DNA from: an uncultured Erythrobacter sp.
GTDB lineage: Bacteria; Pseudomonadota; Alphaproteobacteria; Sphingomonadales; Sphingomonadaceae
DNA length: 64,000 bases
Assembly (NCBI GenBank): GCA_947488755.1
Contig: CANLAD010000001.1
Span: 262,247 to 326,246 of the forward strand
Direction: 5' to 3'
Position 1 is the first letter of the stretch. The number at the start of each line of letters is the position of its first letter. Under the pieces are notes generated by a model. That model had not been told where the DNA came from and searched no databases. It saw nothing but the letters and a program-made list of their open reading frames with translations. This document shows positions 35,091 through 45,437 of the stretch, piece after piece. Made by a program: the position numbers and the translations under genes.

Positions 35091-36445
35091 TTGTACTCGA
35101 TGAAGGCGTCGTTGCGCAGGTCGCGCAGATAGCGCTGGGCACGCTTGTTGATGCGCTCTTCCTCGATCGAACTCATGACCGTATCGAAGGTCGGGCCGCT
35201 GGATACTTCAGGGTCATCGCGACCGCAGAGCATCAGCACGCGCACGCCTTCCTCCGCGCTGCCGAAGGGCGGCGTTGTCTGGCCGATCTGCAGATTAAGA
35301 AGGATATTCTGGAGCTGCTCCGGCAGCTGACGCGCCGGGATTTCGTCATTCGAGACGACGTTCGCGCCAATCGCGTCACGAGCGCGGTCCGCATCCGCGC
35401 AGCTCCGGATCGATTGCACGAAAGTGCCGAATTCTTCGATCTTTGCGTTGGCGACTTCCTGACTGGTCCCCTCTGGGAAGGCGACGGAAATCTGTTTCAG
35501 GCTCAAAACCGCATCGCGCGGATCGGCGGTTAGCACCTGTTGCTTGTCGATCAGATACATGATGGTGAAGCCGCCGGGTATCTCGATCGGCCCGACGAGT
35601 TGGCCTGTCTGCATCTGACGCGCAGCCTCGGCCATCGGCGCGGGCAGGGTCTCGAGCCGCAGGAAGCCGGTATCGCCGCCGACGACCGCCGTGGTCGCTT
35701 CGGAAAACTGGCGGGCATAAGCGACGAAGCTGCCACCCTGTTCAAGCTGCTGCATGATCCGCTGCATGTTCTGGATCACGGCCTCGCGGTTCTCGGCCGT
35801 CGCGTTCATGTAGATTTCGCCGAGCCGGTACTCCTCGGTCCCGCGCGATGCTTCGAGCCGGGCGAGAACGTCGTTGACCTCGTCAGCGGAGACATTGATG
35901 AACGGCGTGATATTGCGGCGCAGCAGCCGCTCCCATGCGATTTCGCCCTGGATCTGACGCTTGAGCGCGCCGGGTGAGGAGCCCACCGACGTGAGATAGG
36001 TGTCCATCTGTTCGGGGTTCTGCCCGAAATTCTGCGCCGCAAGCTGCTGATACGTCTGCTCGATCTCCGCCGGTTCGACCGCCATATCAAGCGCCTCTGC
36101 GGCCTGCACCTTGATGGTTTCGTCGATCAGATTGCGCAGAACCTGCACGCGCAGGCGTTGCAGTTCCTCGTCGGAAACTTCTGCCTGCGATGCGGCGGTG
36201 ACCAGACGCACGCGCTGATCTATGTCGGTGCCGGTGATCACATAGCCGTTGACGATTGCCGTCGCGCTGCGCTCATTGGGATTTTCGCTGCCGAAGATCG
36301 TAAAGTCTTCCGGCAGGTCGAGTGGGTTGTTCACCGAAGGCGCTGCAATGTTCTGCTGCTGCGCCGACGCGCCCGCCTGCGCCCAGACCGGTGCGGCGAT
36401 GGTCGCGAAACCCGCCAGGGCCGCTATCGACCATATGCGTTGCAT
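35087..36445 (-). CDS. surA: Periplasmic chaperone/peptidyl-prolyl isomerase SurA
   Basis: 452 residues from MQRIWSIAALAGF at 36445; signal peptide ending VWAQAG. A Gln-rich stretch is followed by the SurA N-terminal helical domain (ATAIVNGYVITGTDIDQR ... LRRLIDETIKV-like pattern) and a parvulin PPIase domain (GGDTGFLRLETLPAPMAEA ... IEIPGGFTIMYLIDKQQV). It chaperones outer-membrane proteins, LptD among them, in the periplasm. It lies 252 bp downstream of lptD and overlaps pdxA by four bases. Confidence 0.95.
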   Translation of the reverse strand: MQRIWSIAALAGFATIAAPVWAQAGASAQQQNIAAPSVNNPLDLPEDFTIFGSENPNERSATAIVNGYVITGTDIDQRVRLVTAASQAEVSDEELQRLRVQVLRNLIDETIKVQAAEALDMAVEPAEIEQTYQQLAAQNFGQNPEQMDTYLTSVGSSPGALKRQIQGEIAWERLLRRNITPFINVSADEVNDVLARLEASRGTEEYRLGEIYMNATAENREAVIQNMQRIMQQLEQGGSFVAYARQFSEATTAVVGGDTGFLRLETLPAPMAEAARQMQTGQLVGPIEIPGGFTIMYLIDKQQVLTADPRDAVLSLKQISVAFPEGTSQEVANAKIEEFGTFVQSIRSCADADRARDAIGANVVSNDEIPARQLPEQLQNILLNLQIGQTTPPFGSAEEGVRVLMLCGRDDPEVSSGPTFDTVMSSIEEERINKRAQRYLRDLRNDAFIEYN

Positions 36446-36697
36446 CTTCGAAAAAGCCGTTAAGGTCAAAGTTCTCAATCCCGATATTATCTCGTCAAAT
36501 GTCGGCTCGGCGCCGTCCCTCCTGGCACCGATCCCGGCAAGCGGCGGAGCATGTTTCGCGCCCATCGCCCTGCTATGCCGCCATGTCTCATCTGCCTGCT
36601 GAACGCATGCTGAGCGACACGGCCATGCGCGTCGTAGCGACTTTCGATCGGCCTGTTAATACGTTTGCGTGTTTGCTCCCCGGTGATGGAGCGGGCG

Positions 36698-39043
36698 CTA
36701 CCGGAAGCCCAGATTGCGCAGCGCGAAGAACAGCTGGAAGGAATTGCCGCGCTCGGCGTCGCCCGCGGTGATGTAGTCGCGCCGCCAGGTCGCGCCGAAC
36801 TCGAGACAATCGTCACTATAAGCCACGCCCAGACGGGTGCGGATAGGCTCGAACCCATCGGGCGAGAAAACCGGGTCTTCCGCCGCGCTGGTGAGGTTGA
36901 ATACGCCAGAGCCGAACACCGACCAGTGCCGCCCGATGGTGAAGCGACCGGCGGCGCGCACTTCCTCGCGGTCCTGCAAATCCTCGACCGTCTGGATGTC
37001 GCGGTTGAGGCGCAGATAGCCGACCTCGACGTAGTTGCGCTGCGAACCGATTGCCGCATCGATCTCGTTGCGGCGAATGCCGAAGCTGTCCTTGTCGAGC
37101 CGGAAGCGGTGGGTGAAAGAGACGTTGTTCTTGAAGCGCACTTCTGTGCGACCGACGAAATCCGACACGCGCTCTGACAGGCCGGTTCCGTCGGGAAAGA
37201 TGTCGCGCTGGTTGGAGAAGCTGTAGGACTGCCCGACATTGGTCTTCACCCGCCAGCCGGGCCGCGTCAGCTCCCAGTCTACGCCATAGACCAGCCTCGC
37301 TCCGTCCTCCACCCGGTCGTATCCGGGAAAACGGTTGAGCGCGAAGAGGTTGGAGTCCTCAAGATCGATCGCGCGCGCGTCTTCATTGGGTATGTCGAGA
37401 TTGCGGATCGGCGGGCTGGCGACGAGCTGCACGCGCGGCGTGAGAACCTGCGTGCCGCCGAACGCCTCGCCCACGAACGGCCAGGATATGTCAACCGCGG
37501 CAGTGGCAACGCCGCGCGTGGTCCAGCCTTCCTCCCCGCGGTATGACGGGGTCACAGTCGCGAGCGTGTTGCTGGTGTGATAGACATCGCCGCGCACCAG
37601 CCCGGTCAGCGTCACGACCTGTCCCAGACCGGTCAGACGGCGAAAATCCCAGCGCGCCCCGGCAAAGGCGCGCTGCGTATCCTGCCCGTCCTTGCGCAGC
37701 AGGCTGAGCGTGTTGGCCTGCAATTCGAACTCGCCGCCCAGCAGCGGATCATCGACAATCTGGCGATAGTCGAAAGCGGGCAGTGCGAGCGGGATCTGGC
37801 CCTGTACCGCATTGATGCGCAGCGTCTGCGTCGCCCATCCGGCGAGGCTGAGATAGCTGTCCGCATCGATCCGTTCGAGATTGACGGTCGAGCGCAGCCG
37901 ATCATCGCGGCTCAGATCGTAGCGGCGCAGGAATGTCCGGTCACTCGCGACGCGGACAGAGCCGGTCAGGCTCCAGTGATCGGAGAACTGAAACCGGCCA
38001 TTGGCGAACAGATAGCCGCGCGGGTCGCTGGTAGTGGTTGGTACCGCTCCGAAGTCGGAAACGCGGCGGCTGGAAGTTGCGTAGCCGGTGATTTGATAGG
38101 CGCCCTTTTCCGTCAGGTGACGCCATTGTGCGGACACCATCGGCGCGACATTCGAGAACACGAAGGCGCCAAGTGTCAGGTCGCGATTTTCATCGAGCCG
38201 CCAGTAATATTCGCCCGACACCTCGACGCCGTTGACCTGCGTTATCCGCAGATTTGGTACGAGAAACCCGCTTTCGCCCCGCCCATCGGTGCGCACCGAC
38301 AGGCCCGGCAGGGGCAGGATACGCGCGCCGAACAGCTCGAGCACCGCGCCATCGAAGCTGACGCGCGCCTCGTCCGGATCATAGACGACGCGGTTGGCGG
38401 TGATGCGCCAGCTGGGATCGGTCGCGCAGCCCTCTTCGTCGGTGACGGCACAGGCCGTATAGGCCGCGTCGGTCAACAGCACCGTGCCGTTTTCACCGCG
38501 ACTGGCAGAGCGCGCCGCAAGCCGTCCGCCTGCGCGCAGGGCCAGCAGCAATTCGTCCATCGCGCCCGCTTCGAACTCGTCGGTAAGCTCAATGCGCTCG
38601 GTGAAGATCTGGTTGCCGCTGTCATCGACGAAGCGGACATTGCCGGTGGCGACGATCATCCCGGACGGACGGTCCCAGACCACTTCATCGGCGCGAACGG
38701 ACGCCGCTTCGCTGCGCAGGATCACGGTTCCACGGGCGGTAACGGTTTCGGCGTTGTCGTCATATTCAAGCTGATCGGCTTCGAATTCGATCTGTTCGCC
38801 TTCGCGCAGCAGCCCTGCCGGATCGCTGGGCGCAGCGTCATCTTCGGGCTGCTGCTCAGCCTCTTGTGTAGCCGCAGCCACGGGGAGGGGAATTTCGGCG
38901 GGAACAGGTTCGTCCTGCGCCGAAGCGCTCGCGCCGACGCCGAGTGCCACGAGCACCAGCACCCCGCGCACCGCGGGGCCAATCACGCGCTCCGGCTCAC
39001 GCGAGATTCCGTGGGGGTCTATCGAGTTCACGCCAAATTGCAC
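36698..39043 (-). CDS. lptD: LPS-assembly protein LptD
   Basis: 781 residues if the GTG at 39043 is used; a later GTG at 38986 (VIGPAVRGVLVLVALG) would give a cleaner signal peptide, so the start is uncertain. After the signal (ending SASAQ) comes an OstA/LptA-like beta-jellyroll (EFEADQLEYDDNAETVTARGTVILRSE), then the LptD barrel ending in FALRNLGFR. The Cys content is low compared with E. coli, so the disulfide arrangement probably differs. Inserts lipopolysaccharide into the outer leaflet with LptE. First gene of the operon with surA. Confidence 0.95.
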   Translation of the reverse strand: MQFGVNSIDPHGISREPERVIGPAVRGVLVLVALGVGASASAQDEPVPAEIPLPVAAATQEAEQQPEDDAAPSDPAGLLREGEQIEFEADQLEYDDNAETVTARGTVILRSEAASVRADEVVWDRPSGMIVATGNVRFVDDSGNQIFTERIELTDEFEAGAMDELLLALRAGGRLAARSASRGENGTVLLTDAAYTACAVTDEEGCATDPSWRITANRVVYDPDEARVSFDGAVLELFGARILPLPGLSVRTDGRGESGFLVPNLRITQVNGVEVSGEYYWRLDENRDLTLGAFVFSNVAPMVSAQWRHLTEKGAYQITGYATSSRRVSDFGAVPTTTSDPRGYLFANGRFQFSDHWSLTGSVRVASDRTFLRRYDLSRDDRLRSTVNLERIDADSYLSLAGWATQTLRINAVQGQIPLALPAFDYRQIVDDPLLGGEFELQANTLSLLRKDGQDTQRAFAGARWDFRRLTGLGQVVTLTGLVRGDVYHTSNTLATVTPSYRGEEGWTTRGVATAAVDISWPFVGEAFGGTQVLTPRVQLVASPPIRNLDIPNEDARAIDLEDSNLFALNRFPGYDRVEDGARLVYGVDWELTRPGWRVKTNVGQSYSFSNQRDIFPDGTGLSERVSDFVGRTEVRFKNNVSFTHRFRLDKDSFGIRRNEIDAAIGSQRNYVEVGYLRLNRDIQTVEDLQDREEVRAAGRFTIGRHWSVFGSGVFNLTSAAEDPVFSPDGFEPIRTRLGVAYSDDCLEFGATWRRDYITAGDAERGNSFQLFFALRNLGFR

Positions 39044-39235
39044 GCCGCGCTGCGACCCTCCCGGAAGCTGGCTTGCCTATTGCACCGCTCGCGCTTAATC
39101 GCAATCGCCATTCCCCGCCCATTCGGGGCGTCCGATCCGACTGTCTGCGCCATGCCCATCGGGCACCACCTATGGCCCCTGTGCGTTCGACGGTTCGAGA
39201 CACCCAATCATCCGATTGCGACCAACGGAGCCTTC

Positions 39236-40693
39236 ATGCAAATCCAGTTCACCGACTCCCCGCCCGCCAATGTCCGCCTGCGCGCCCGCATCGTGAATCG
39301 CGGCGAAACCCTGGCCGGGTTCGACAGCGCGCTGGTCGATGGCGCGTCCGCCGCGCGGTTTAATGGCAGCGCGGGGCAGGTGTTTGAAGGTTTTGCCATG
39401 GAAAGCGGGTCGTTGCGCCGCATCGCGGTCTCCGGGGCGGGGGAGCCGGATGCCGACAAGCGCCGCCAGAACGTCGAGCGTGCAGGCGCAGCACTTGCGG
39501 CCAAATACATGACTTCTGGCGAGCGCGAGATGGTCCTCGATCTGGGACATGCCGACCTGTCGGGCGAGGAAGCCGCCGCCGCTTTGCTGGCTGTACGACT
39601 GCGCGGCTGGCGCTACGACGCCTATCGCACCAAGCTTTCTGAGGACAAGAAGGTCAGTCTCAAGACCGTTCATGTGGTGAACGCGCCAGAGGGTACCGAA
39701 AAGGCCTGGGCGAGTGCAGAAGCGGTCGCAAAGGGTGCTGAATTCACCCGCACGCTGGTCACCGAACCGGCCAACATCGTTTACCCCGAAAGCTTCGTCG
39801 ACATGTGCCGCGACGCCTTCGAGGGCACCGGGGCGGAGCTCACCGTCCTGGACGAACCGGAGATGGAAAAGCTTGGGATGCACGCGCTGCTCGGCGTCGG
39901 GCAGGGCTCGGAGCGGCCATCGCGTCTGCTCGCGATCCGCTGGAATGGCGGGGTCGACGGCGACAAGCCCACGCTGCTGGTCGGCAAGGGCGTGACGTTC
40001 GACACCGGCGGCATCTCGATCAAGCCTGCCTCCGGCATGGAGGATATGAAGTGGGACATGGGCGGGGCAGGTGCGGTGGCGGGCGGCATGCTCGCGCTAG
40101 TGCTGCGCAAGGCGAAGGCGAACGTCATCGCCGTGCTCGGCCTCGCCGAGAATATGCCCGACGGCAAGGCGCAGCGCCCCGGCGATGTCGTCACCACGAT
40201 GAGCGGGCAGACGGTCGAAGTCATCAACACCGATGCCGAGGGACGGCTGGTCCTTTGCGATGCGCTGCACTGGGCGCAGGAGCAATACAATCCGGCCCGC
40301 ATCGTCGATTTCGCCACGCTTACCGGCGCGATGATCGTTGCTCTCGGCCACGAGCATGCCGGTGTCTTTTCGAATGACGACAAGCTTGCCGAACAGCTGG
40401 TCGCTGCCGGGCAGTCGAGCGGGGACAAGCTTTGGCGCCTGCCGATCGGGCAGGCCTATGACAAGCTGATCGACTCGCCCATCGCCGACATCAAGAACGC
40501 CGGCCCGCGCCACGCAGGCTCAATCACCGCCGCACAGTTTCTCCACCGCTTCATCAAGAAGGGCACCCCCTGGGCGCATTGCGACATTGCCGGCACGGTC
40601 TGGTCCGACAAGCCGGGCCACACCTGGGACAAGGGCGCGACCGGGTACGGCGTGCGCCTGATCGACCGCTTCGTCGCCGAAAACCTCGAGTAA
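39236..40693 (+). CDS. pepA: Leucyl aminopeptidase PepA (M17)
   Basis: 485 residues from the ATG at 39236, GGAG upstream. The M17 active-site signature [10 protein letters not shown] is intact; metal-binding Lys and Asp lie in [17 protein letters not shown]. The N-terminal domain (1-160) is as in hexameric PepA. Removes N-terminal residues from peptides; in E. coli it also binds DNA. Divergent from lptD; the 192 bp between should hold both promoters. Followed by DUF2256 and holC, recalling the E. coli pepA-holC order. Confidence 0.97.
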   Translation: MQIQFTDSPPANVRLRARIVNRGETLAGFDSALVDGASAARFNGSAGQVFEGFAMESGSLRRIAVSGAGEPDADKRRQNVERAGAALAAKYMTSGEREMVLDLGHADLSGEEAAAALLAVRLRGWRYDAYRTKLSEDKKVSLKTVHVVNAPEGTEKAWASAEAVAKGAEFTRTLVTEPANIVYPESFVDMCRDAFEGTGAELTVLDEPEMEKLGMHALLGVGQGSERPSRLLAIRWNGGVDGDKPTLLVGKGVTFDTGGISIKPASGMEDMKWDMGGAGAVAGGMLALVLRKAKANVIAVLGLAENMPDGKAQRPGDVVTTMSGQTVEVINTDAEGRLVLCDALHWAQEQYNPARIVDFATLTGAMIVALGHEHAGVFSNDDKLAEQLVAAGQSSGDKLWRLPIGQAYDKLIDSPIADIKNAGPRHAGSITAAQFLHRFIKKGTPWAHCDIAGTVWSDKPGHTWDKGATGYGVRLIDRFVAENLE

Positions 40694-40701
40694 TCCGCGC
40701 A

Positions 40702-40854
40702 ATGGCGAAGATGCGCAGGAAATCCGACCTGCCGTCCAAAATCTGCGCGACTTGCGGCCTGCCCTTTTCCTGGCGCAAGAAATGGGAGCGCGATTGGGAC
40801 AATGTGCGCTATTGTTCCGAGCGATGTCGTAAAAGCAAGGGGGCTGCGGGGTGA
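40702..40854 (+). CDS. DUF2256 zinc-ribbon-like small protein
   Basis: 50 residues. Contains [16 protein letters not shown] and [11 protein letters not shown], that is, two CxxC/CxxxC pairs that should bind one zinc, separated by a Trp-rich basic stretch. This is the DUF2256 pattern; function unknown, nucleic-acid binding is plausible. Its stop overlaps the GTG start of holC (GTGA), and pepA ends eight bases upstream. Confidence 0.93.
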   Translation: MAKMRRKSDLPSKICATCGLPFSWRKKWERDWDNVRYCSERCRKSKGAAG

Positions 40855-41285
40855 AAGTCGATTTCTGGCAGCTTTCGCGCGACGGGCCGGACAAGGTCGT
40901 CGCGCTTATCGCTCAGCGTGTGCTGGGCAGTGGCGAGCGGCTGTTGGTTGTCAGCGACGACGCGAAGCAGCGCAGCGAAGTGTCGCGGGCGCTGTGGAAA
41001 TCCGGACCCGACAGTTTCCTTGCGCATGGGGAGGCAGCCGCACCGGGAGCCGAGCGTCAGCCGATCCTCCTCACCGACACGCCCGACCCTTCGAACGGCG
41101 CGAGCCATGTGGTCTTCGCCGACGGAAACTGGCGCGATCCGGACGGGTTCGAGCGCGCCTTCCTGCTGTTCGACGAGCAAACGGTCGAGTCCGCACGGAC
41201 CGTGTGGAAATCGCTTGGTGACCGGAATGACCTCGAACGCGCGTTCTATAAACAGGAGGACGGAAAATGGCTGAAAATGGCATGA
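40851..41285 (+). CDS. holC: DNA polymerase III chi subunit
   Basis: 144 residues from a GTG that overlaps the DUF2256 stop. HolC features: [10 protein letters not shown] at the start, [25 protein letters not shown], and [22 protein letters not shown] towards the C-terminus. Links the clamp loader to single-stranded-DNA-binding protein. Location after pepA is the classical one. Confidence 0.93.
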   Translation: MKVDFWQLSRDGPDKVVALIAQRVLGSGERLLVVSDDAKQRSEVSRALWKSGPDSFLAHGEAAAPGAERQPILLTDTPDPSNGASHVVFADGNWRDPDGFERAFLLFDEQTVESARTVWKSLGDRNDLERAFYKQEDGKWLKMA

Positions 41286-41809
41286 CGCGTGGGAGTGCCG
41301 GCACAATGGTTGCTGGGTTGGCCCTGATACTGGGCGCGTGCGGTTCCGATACGGACAGCGAAAGCGTGATCGAGACCGAAAGCGGCAGCAGCGATTACAC
41401 CATCGACGCCGATACGGGTGAGGAGAGCATGGTTATCTCCACCGCGGAGGGCGAGGTTTCGATGCGATCGGGCACCGGCGTTCCGATCGATCTGCCCGAA
41501 GGCTTCTCGATCATCGATGGCGCGACGATCACCAGCAACACCGTGGTCGATCAGGCCGAGGGCAAGGGCTCGTTGGTCGGTTTTCAGACTTCCGACAGCG
41601 CCGATACGGTCGCCGCATTCTATCTCGATCAGGCCAAGGCCGCCGGTATCGACATCGAGATCGACGCCCAGATGCGCGGCGGGCGAGTGCTGGGCGGCAA
41701 GAGCGGATCGGGCACCACCTTCTCGATGACGGCCATGCCGACCGACCCCGATGAGAGCGATGTCGGGACGCGGGTGCAGTTGATCGTCGGTCAGGGCGAG
41801 GATTACTGA
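41267..41809 (+). CDS. Hypothetical lipoprotein
   Basis: 180 residues. ATG at 41267 is chosen because AGGAGG lies seven bases upstream; an ATG at 41282 overlapping the holC stop is the alternative. Lipobox L-G-A-C, then a Ser/Asp/Glu-rich linker (about 25-60) and a compact domain (about 70-180) with LPEGFSIIDGATI, DTVAAFYLDQAKAAGIDIEI and GGKSGSGTTFSMTAMP. No family recognised with certainty. Overlaps holC by 19 bp. Confidence 0.8.
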   Translation: MAENGMTRGSAGTMVAGLALILGACGSDTDSESVIETESGSSDYTIDADTGEESMVISTAEGEVSMRSGTGVPIDLPEGFSIIDGATITSNTVVDQAEGKGSLVGFQTSDSADTVAAFYLDQAKAAGIDIEIDAQMRGGRVLGGKSGSGTTFSMTAMPTDPDESDVGTRVQLIVGQGEDY

Positions 41810-41870
41810 CCCGGCGCGTATTGCCGCCAGCACACGCAGGCTTGAAACAACGCGCATCCACCGCTAGGCG

Positions 41871-41900
41871 CGCGGGCGCGTTTACAACCCCGCGCCCGCG
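41871..41900. repeat. Perfect G/C palindrome ahead of ndk
   Basis: CGCGGGCGCG (41871-41880), ten-base loop TTTACAACCC, CGCGCCCGCG (41891-41900). It lies between the lipoprotein gene and ndk and is not followed by a T run. It could be a Rho-independent-like pause hairpin, or shield the ndk leader. Confidence 0.6.
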
Positions 41901-41933
41901 TGCGCGCTCCCTAACAATTCAAGGACATTTATC

Positions 41934-42356
41934 ATGGCGGTCACCCGCACCTTTTCGATCATCAAGCCCGATGCCACCCGCCGCAACCTGACCGGCGCGG
42001 TTACCAAGATGCTGGAAGATGGCGGCCTGCGTGTCGTCGCCTCGAAGCGCATTCGCATGACCCGCGAGCAGGCCGAGGGCTTCTACGCCGTGCACAAGGA
42101 ACGCCCGTTCTTCGGCGATCTGGTCGAGTTCATGACCAGCGGCCCGGTCGTGGTACAGGTGCTCGAAGGCGAGGACGCCGTGGCCCGCAACCGCGAAATC
42201 ATGGGCGCTACCAACCCCGCCGACGCCGATGAAGGCACAATCCGCAAGACCCATGCCGAATCGATCGAAGCCAATTCCGCGCACGGCTCCGACAGCGAGG
42301 AGAACGCCAGGACCGAAATCGCGTTCTTCTTCACCGAAGACGAAATCGTCGGCTGA
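41934..42356 (+). CDS. ndk: Nucleoside-diphosphate kinase
   Basis: 140 residues, usual length. Start [18 protein letters not shown], and the phospho-acceptor His in [12 protein letters not shown] (about position 117). Equilibrates nucleoside di- and triphosphates. Preceded by a G/C palindrome and followed by a terminator, so it is probably a single transcription unit. Confidence 0.98.
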   Translation: MAVTRTFSIIKPDATRRNLTGAVTKMLEDGGLRVVASKRIRMTREQAEGFYAVHKERPFFGDLVEFMTSGPVVVQVLEGEDAVARNREIMGATNPADADEGTIRKTHAESIEANSAHGSDSEENARTEIAFFFTEDEIVG

Positions 42357-42375
42357 CCGGCTTTTGAGCGACACG

Positions 42376-42413
42376 CGAAAGGGCCGTCCTGCGGGGCGAC
42401 CCTTTTCGTTTTT
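42376..42413 (+). terminator. Intrinsic terminator after ndk
   Basis: CGAAAGGG (42376-42383) pairs with CCCTTTTCG (42400-42408, one bulge), followed by a run of five T. Located 20 bases after the ndk stop codon and ahead of the convergent sulfotransferase gene. Confidence 0.85.
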
Positions 42414-42430
42414 GCGAGCGTCTTCCTGCG

Positions 42431-43639
42431 TCAGTCCTGCGCGGCAAAATGCGCGAGCTGGAGCGAGTGGGCCGCGTGGCCCCCGCTTTCGCTCTTGTGC
42501 ATGAGCCGCCGCATCCGCCGCTGCGCCTCGTAAGACAGTGGCAGGCCCAGTTCGCGATAGGCGCGGGCGATCTCGCGCTCCCAATCGGCGTTCAGCGCGG
42601 TGAAGCGGAGGCGCGCTACCGGACCGTCCCACCCGGCCAGCGCAGTCTTCATGCGTGCCTCGCGCAGGCTCAGCTTGCGGCGCCATTCGTCCTCGATCCA
42701 GCCAAGGTCGCAGGCATCGGACTGAACCGCCATCTGGTTTGCCACCAACGAGACGGCGCTGCGATGCACCGCGTCGATCTCACGCTCGGCCATGACCAGC
42801 CGTGCATCGGGGAATTGCTCGAGCAGGGTGTCCAGATCTTCGGTGAAGGCGGGCACTTTCAGCACGCGCGGAAGTTTCGCAACGCCGCGCGTGGCGGCGT
42901 CCGTTCGCAGGATGCGGTCGAACTCGCGATAGATCGGGGCCGGATCGCGGCGCTCACTCCAGGCGGTGTAGGACGGAATGCGCCACTGCGATTCGTAGAT
43001 CGAATGGTGCAGCGCCGCCCCGGTCCAACCCAGCTCTTCCTCGACATCGCCCGAAGCCATCGGATGGATCGTCTGCAACCACGGATTGAGCGCGCCGAGC
43101 AGAGCCAGTTCCGCGCGGCCCAAGGCGCGCCCCACACCAAAGCGCTGGGCGAGCGGGTGGTAGGCATCGCAATAGCGCGTGTGCGAGTGCGCCGGATCGG
43201 CGGCGAGCAGCTTGTGAACGCGGGTGGTGCCCGAACGCATGTGCCCCACCACGATGATCGGTTCGGCAAGCATGGTGCGCGCAAGGCCGGGCTTTTCGTT
43301 CCACAGCGCACCGAAGCGCAAGCGATTGCGGATCACGCGGCGGAGCTGGCCGTGCGCCATTGCCCGGCCAAGCGCATTCAAATCGGCCTCGTGCTCCAGC
43401 GCGTGCGCAAGGCGCGCCAATCGCTCGCGGAAATCGGCCACGTCTTCGGGCGAGCGACCGCCATGCTCGGCGTCCCTGGCGTCGGAGCCAAAGGGTTTTG
43501 CCGCTTCAGTCCAGAGAAGGTCCGGGTCGAGCGGGGCGACGGACAGCCAGCCTTTGCGCCAGGCATTGGCGAGTGCACGATCTGCGTAATCGGCGATGCG
43601 TGAGCGAGCGAGCGGGTGGGTGCGGACAGGCGCTGGCAT
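42431..43639 (-). CDS. Sulfotransferase family protein
   Basis: 402 residues. The 5'-phosphosulfate-binding loop is clear: EPIIVVGHMRSGTTRVHKLL (about 126-145). A PAPS 3'-phosphate-binding region with ARLVMAEREIDAVHRSAVSL follows. It resembles the large cytoplasmic bacterial sulfotransferases of unknown acceptor. Conserved Trp/Tyr-rich part around 215-240. Converges with ndk; purN ends just upstream on the same strand, leaving a six-base gap. Confidence 0.88.
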   Translation of the reverse strand: MPAPVRTHPLARSRIADYADRALANAWRKGWLSVAPLDPDLLWTEAAKPFGSDARDAEHGGRSPEDVADFRERLARLAHALEHEADLNALGRAMAHGQLRRVIRNRLRFGALWNEKPGLARTMLAEPIIVVGHMRSGTTRVHKLLAADPAHSHTRYCDAYHPLAQRFGVGRALGRAELALLGALNPWLQTIHPMASGDVEEELGWTGAALHHSIYESQWRIPSYTAWSERRDPAPIYREFDRILRTDAATRGVAKLPRVLKVPAFTEDLDTLLEQFPDARLVMAEREIDAVHRSAVSLVANQMAVQSDACDLGWIEDEWRRKLSLREARMKTALAGWDGPVARLRFTALNADWEREIARAYRELGLPLSYEAQRRMRRLMHKSESGGHAAHSLQLAHFAAQD

Positions 43640-43645
43640 AGGATG

Positions 43646-44272
43646 TCAGGCGGTCGGCGCGCCGGCGCGGCTGGCAATGAAATCAGCAAGCGCGCGCGGA
43701 TAGAGCTGGTGCTCGGCGAGCTTGACCCGCGCGGCGAGCGTTTCCGGCGTATCATGCTCTGCGATCGCAACGCGGACTTGAGCCAGAACCGGCCCTGCAT
43801 CGAGATCGGGCGTGACGAGATGCACGCTCGATCCGGCATGGCTGTCACCCGCATCGATAGCGCGCGCAAAGGTGTCCAGCCCCTTGTATCTGGGCAGAAG
43901 CGAAGGATGGATATTCAGGATGCGGCCCTCCCAGCGACGCACGAACTCCGGTGACAATATCCGCATATATCCTGCCAAAACAATAATCTCGGCTCCGGCG
44001 TCCGTGGCGGCACGTTCCATCGCGGTGTCCTGTGCCTCGCGGCTGTGGCCTTGATGGGGGTGGACGAAGGTTTCGACGCCCTCGAGTGCGGCGAGTTCAA
44101 GGCCGCTCGCATCCGCGCAATTGCTGGCGACCAGCGCGATTTCGTAAGGGGCACCGGCAAGGCGGCTGGCATAGAGTAGACCGGCCATATTGGTCCCCGC
44201 GCCCGAAATGAACACGGCGACGCGCACCCGGTCCGCTGACGTTCTAGCCAAGATGCGTCGTCTCCCACTCAT
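43646..44272 (-). CDS. purN: Phosphoribosylglycinamide formyltransferase
   Basis: 208 residues from the ATG at 44272, which overlaps the end of purM by 29 bases; a TTG at 44251 is an alternative start. Active-site Asn and His in [18 protein letters not shown] and Asp in [10 protein letters not shown] are intact. Transfers the formyl group from 10-formyl-THF in purine synthesis. Coupled to purM, the standard order. Confidence 0.95.
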   Translation of the reverse strand: MSGRRRILARTSADRVRVAVFISGAGTNMAGLLYASRLAGAPYEIALVASNCADASGLELAALEGVETFVHPHQGHSREAQDTAMERAATDAGAEIIVLAGYMRILSPEFVRRWEGRILNIHPSLLPRYKGLDTFARAIDAGDSHAGSSVHLVTPDLDAGPVLAQVRVAIAEHDTPETLAARVKLAEHQLYPRALADFIASRAGAPTA

Positions 44273-45365
44273 CCTTCGCCGCCCATGTCCCGCGGCTGCC
44301 GCGCACGGTGCAGCCGCGCTTGCCTTCGACGATCTCGCCGACCCGCAGCACGGTCTCCCCCGCCGCTTCGAGCGCACGCGTGGCCGCGTCGGCATCGCTC
44401 TCGCCGACCGCGAGGACCATGCCGACCCCGCAATTGAATGTGCGCGCGAACTCGCCAGGCTCGATATTGCCCTGCGCCTGCAGGAAGGCCATCAGGCGCG
44501 GCTGCTCCCAAAGGTCGGCATCGATCCGGGCATGGGCCGTTTCGGGAAGCACGCGCGGCACATTCTCCAGCAATCCGCCGCCGGTGATGTGCGCCAGTCC
44601 ATGAACGAGACCTTGGCGGATGAGGGGCAAGAGGCTGGCTACGTAGATGCGCGTCGGCTCGATCAGCGCATCGATCAACAGGCGGTCCGCATCGAAGCGG
44701 GCGGGGCGCTCGAGCTTCCATCCAAGATCGCTCGCCAGCTTGCGAACCAGCGAATAACCGTTGGAATGCACGCCTGAACTCGCCAACCCGAGCAGCACAT
44801 CGCCCGGCGCAACCGCGTCGCCCGTCAATTGCTCGCCGCGCTCGACCGCGCCGACGCAGAAGCCCGCAAGGTCGTAGTCCCCGCTCGCATACATGCCCGG
44901 CATTTCCGCCGTTTCCCCGCCGATCAGTGCGCAGCCTGCCTGCTTGCAGCCATCGGCGATCCCTGCGACCACGCGCTCGGCGACGCCTCCTTCCAGCTTG
45001 CCGGTGGCGAAATAGTCGAGGAAGAACAGCGGTTCGGCACCCTGCACGATCAGATCGTTGACGCACATCGCGACCAGATCGATGCCGACTTTGTCATGCC
45101 GGTCATGCTCGATCGCGAGCTTCAGCTTGGTGCCGACCCCGTCGTTTGCAGCGACCAGCAGAGGATCTGTGTACCCCGCCGCCTTGGGATCGAAAAAGCC
45201 GCCAAATCCGCCCAGCTCGCTGGTCGCGCCGGGCCGCGCAGTGGCCTTCGCCAGCGGTGCGATCGCCTTGACCAGCGCATTGCCCGCGTTGATCGAAACA
45301 CCCGCATCTTCATAGGTGTAGGAGCCGCCCGGCGGGGTGTTCGATGATGGCGTGTCGGAGGTCAT
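44244..45365 (-). CDS. purM: Phosphoribosylformylglycinamidine cyclo-ligase
   Basis: 373 residues, full length. AIR synthetase motifs include [52 protein letters not shown] and [20 protein letters not shown]-dependent ring closure to aminoimidazole ribotide. Overlaps purN downstream and is divergent from the DUF2066 gene (72 bp between). Confidence 0.97.
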   Translation of the reverse strand: MTSDTPSSNTPPGGSYTYEDAGVSINAGNALVKAIAPLAKATARPGATSELGGFGGFFDPKAAGYTDPLLVAANDGVGTKLKLAIEHDRHDKVGIDLVAMCVNDLIVQGAEPLFFLDYFATGKLEGGVAERVVAGIADGCKQAGCALIGGETAEMPGMYASGDYDLAGFCVGAVERGEQLTGDAVAPGDVLLGLASSGVHSNGYSLVRKLASDLGWKLERPARFDADRLLIDALIEPTRIYVASLLPLIRQGLVHGLAHITGGGLLENVPRVLPETAHARIDADLWEQPRLMAFLQAQGNIEPGEFARTFNCGVGMVLAVGESDADAATRALEAAGETVLRVGEIVEGKRGCTVRGSRGTWAAKDEWETTHLG

Positions 45366-45437
45366 GGGGGGTGTGTTTACCCTTTCGGGCTTTTAATTCC
45401 ACTTCGCTTTGGGCAAAGGGCGTGGACGAATTTTCCT

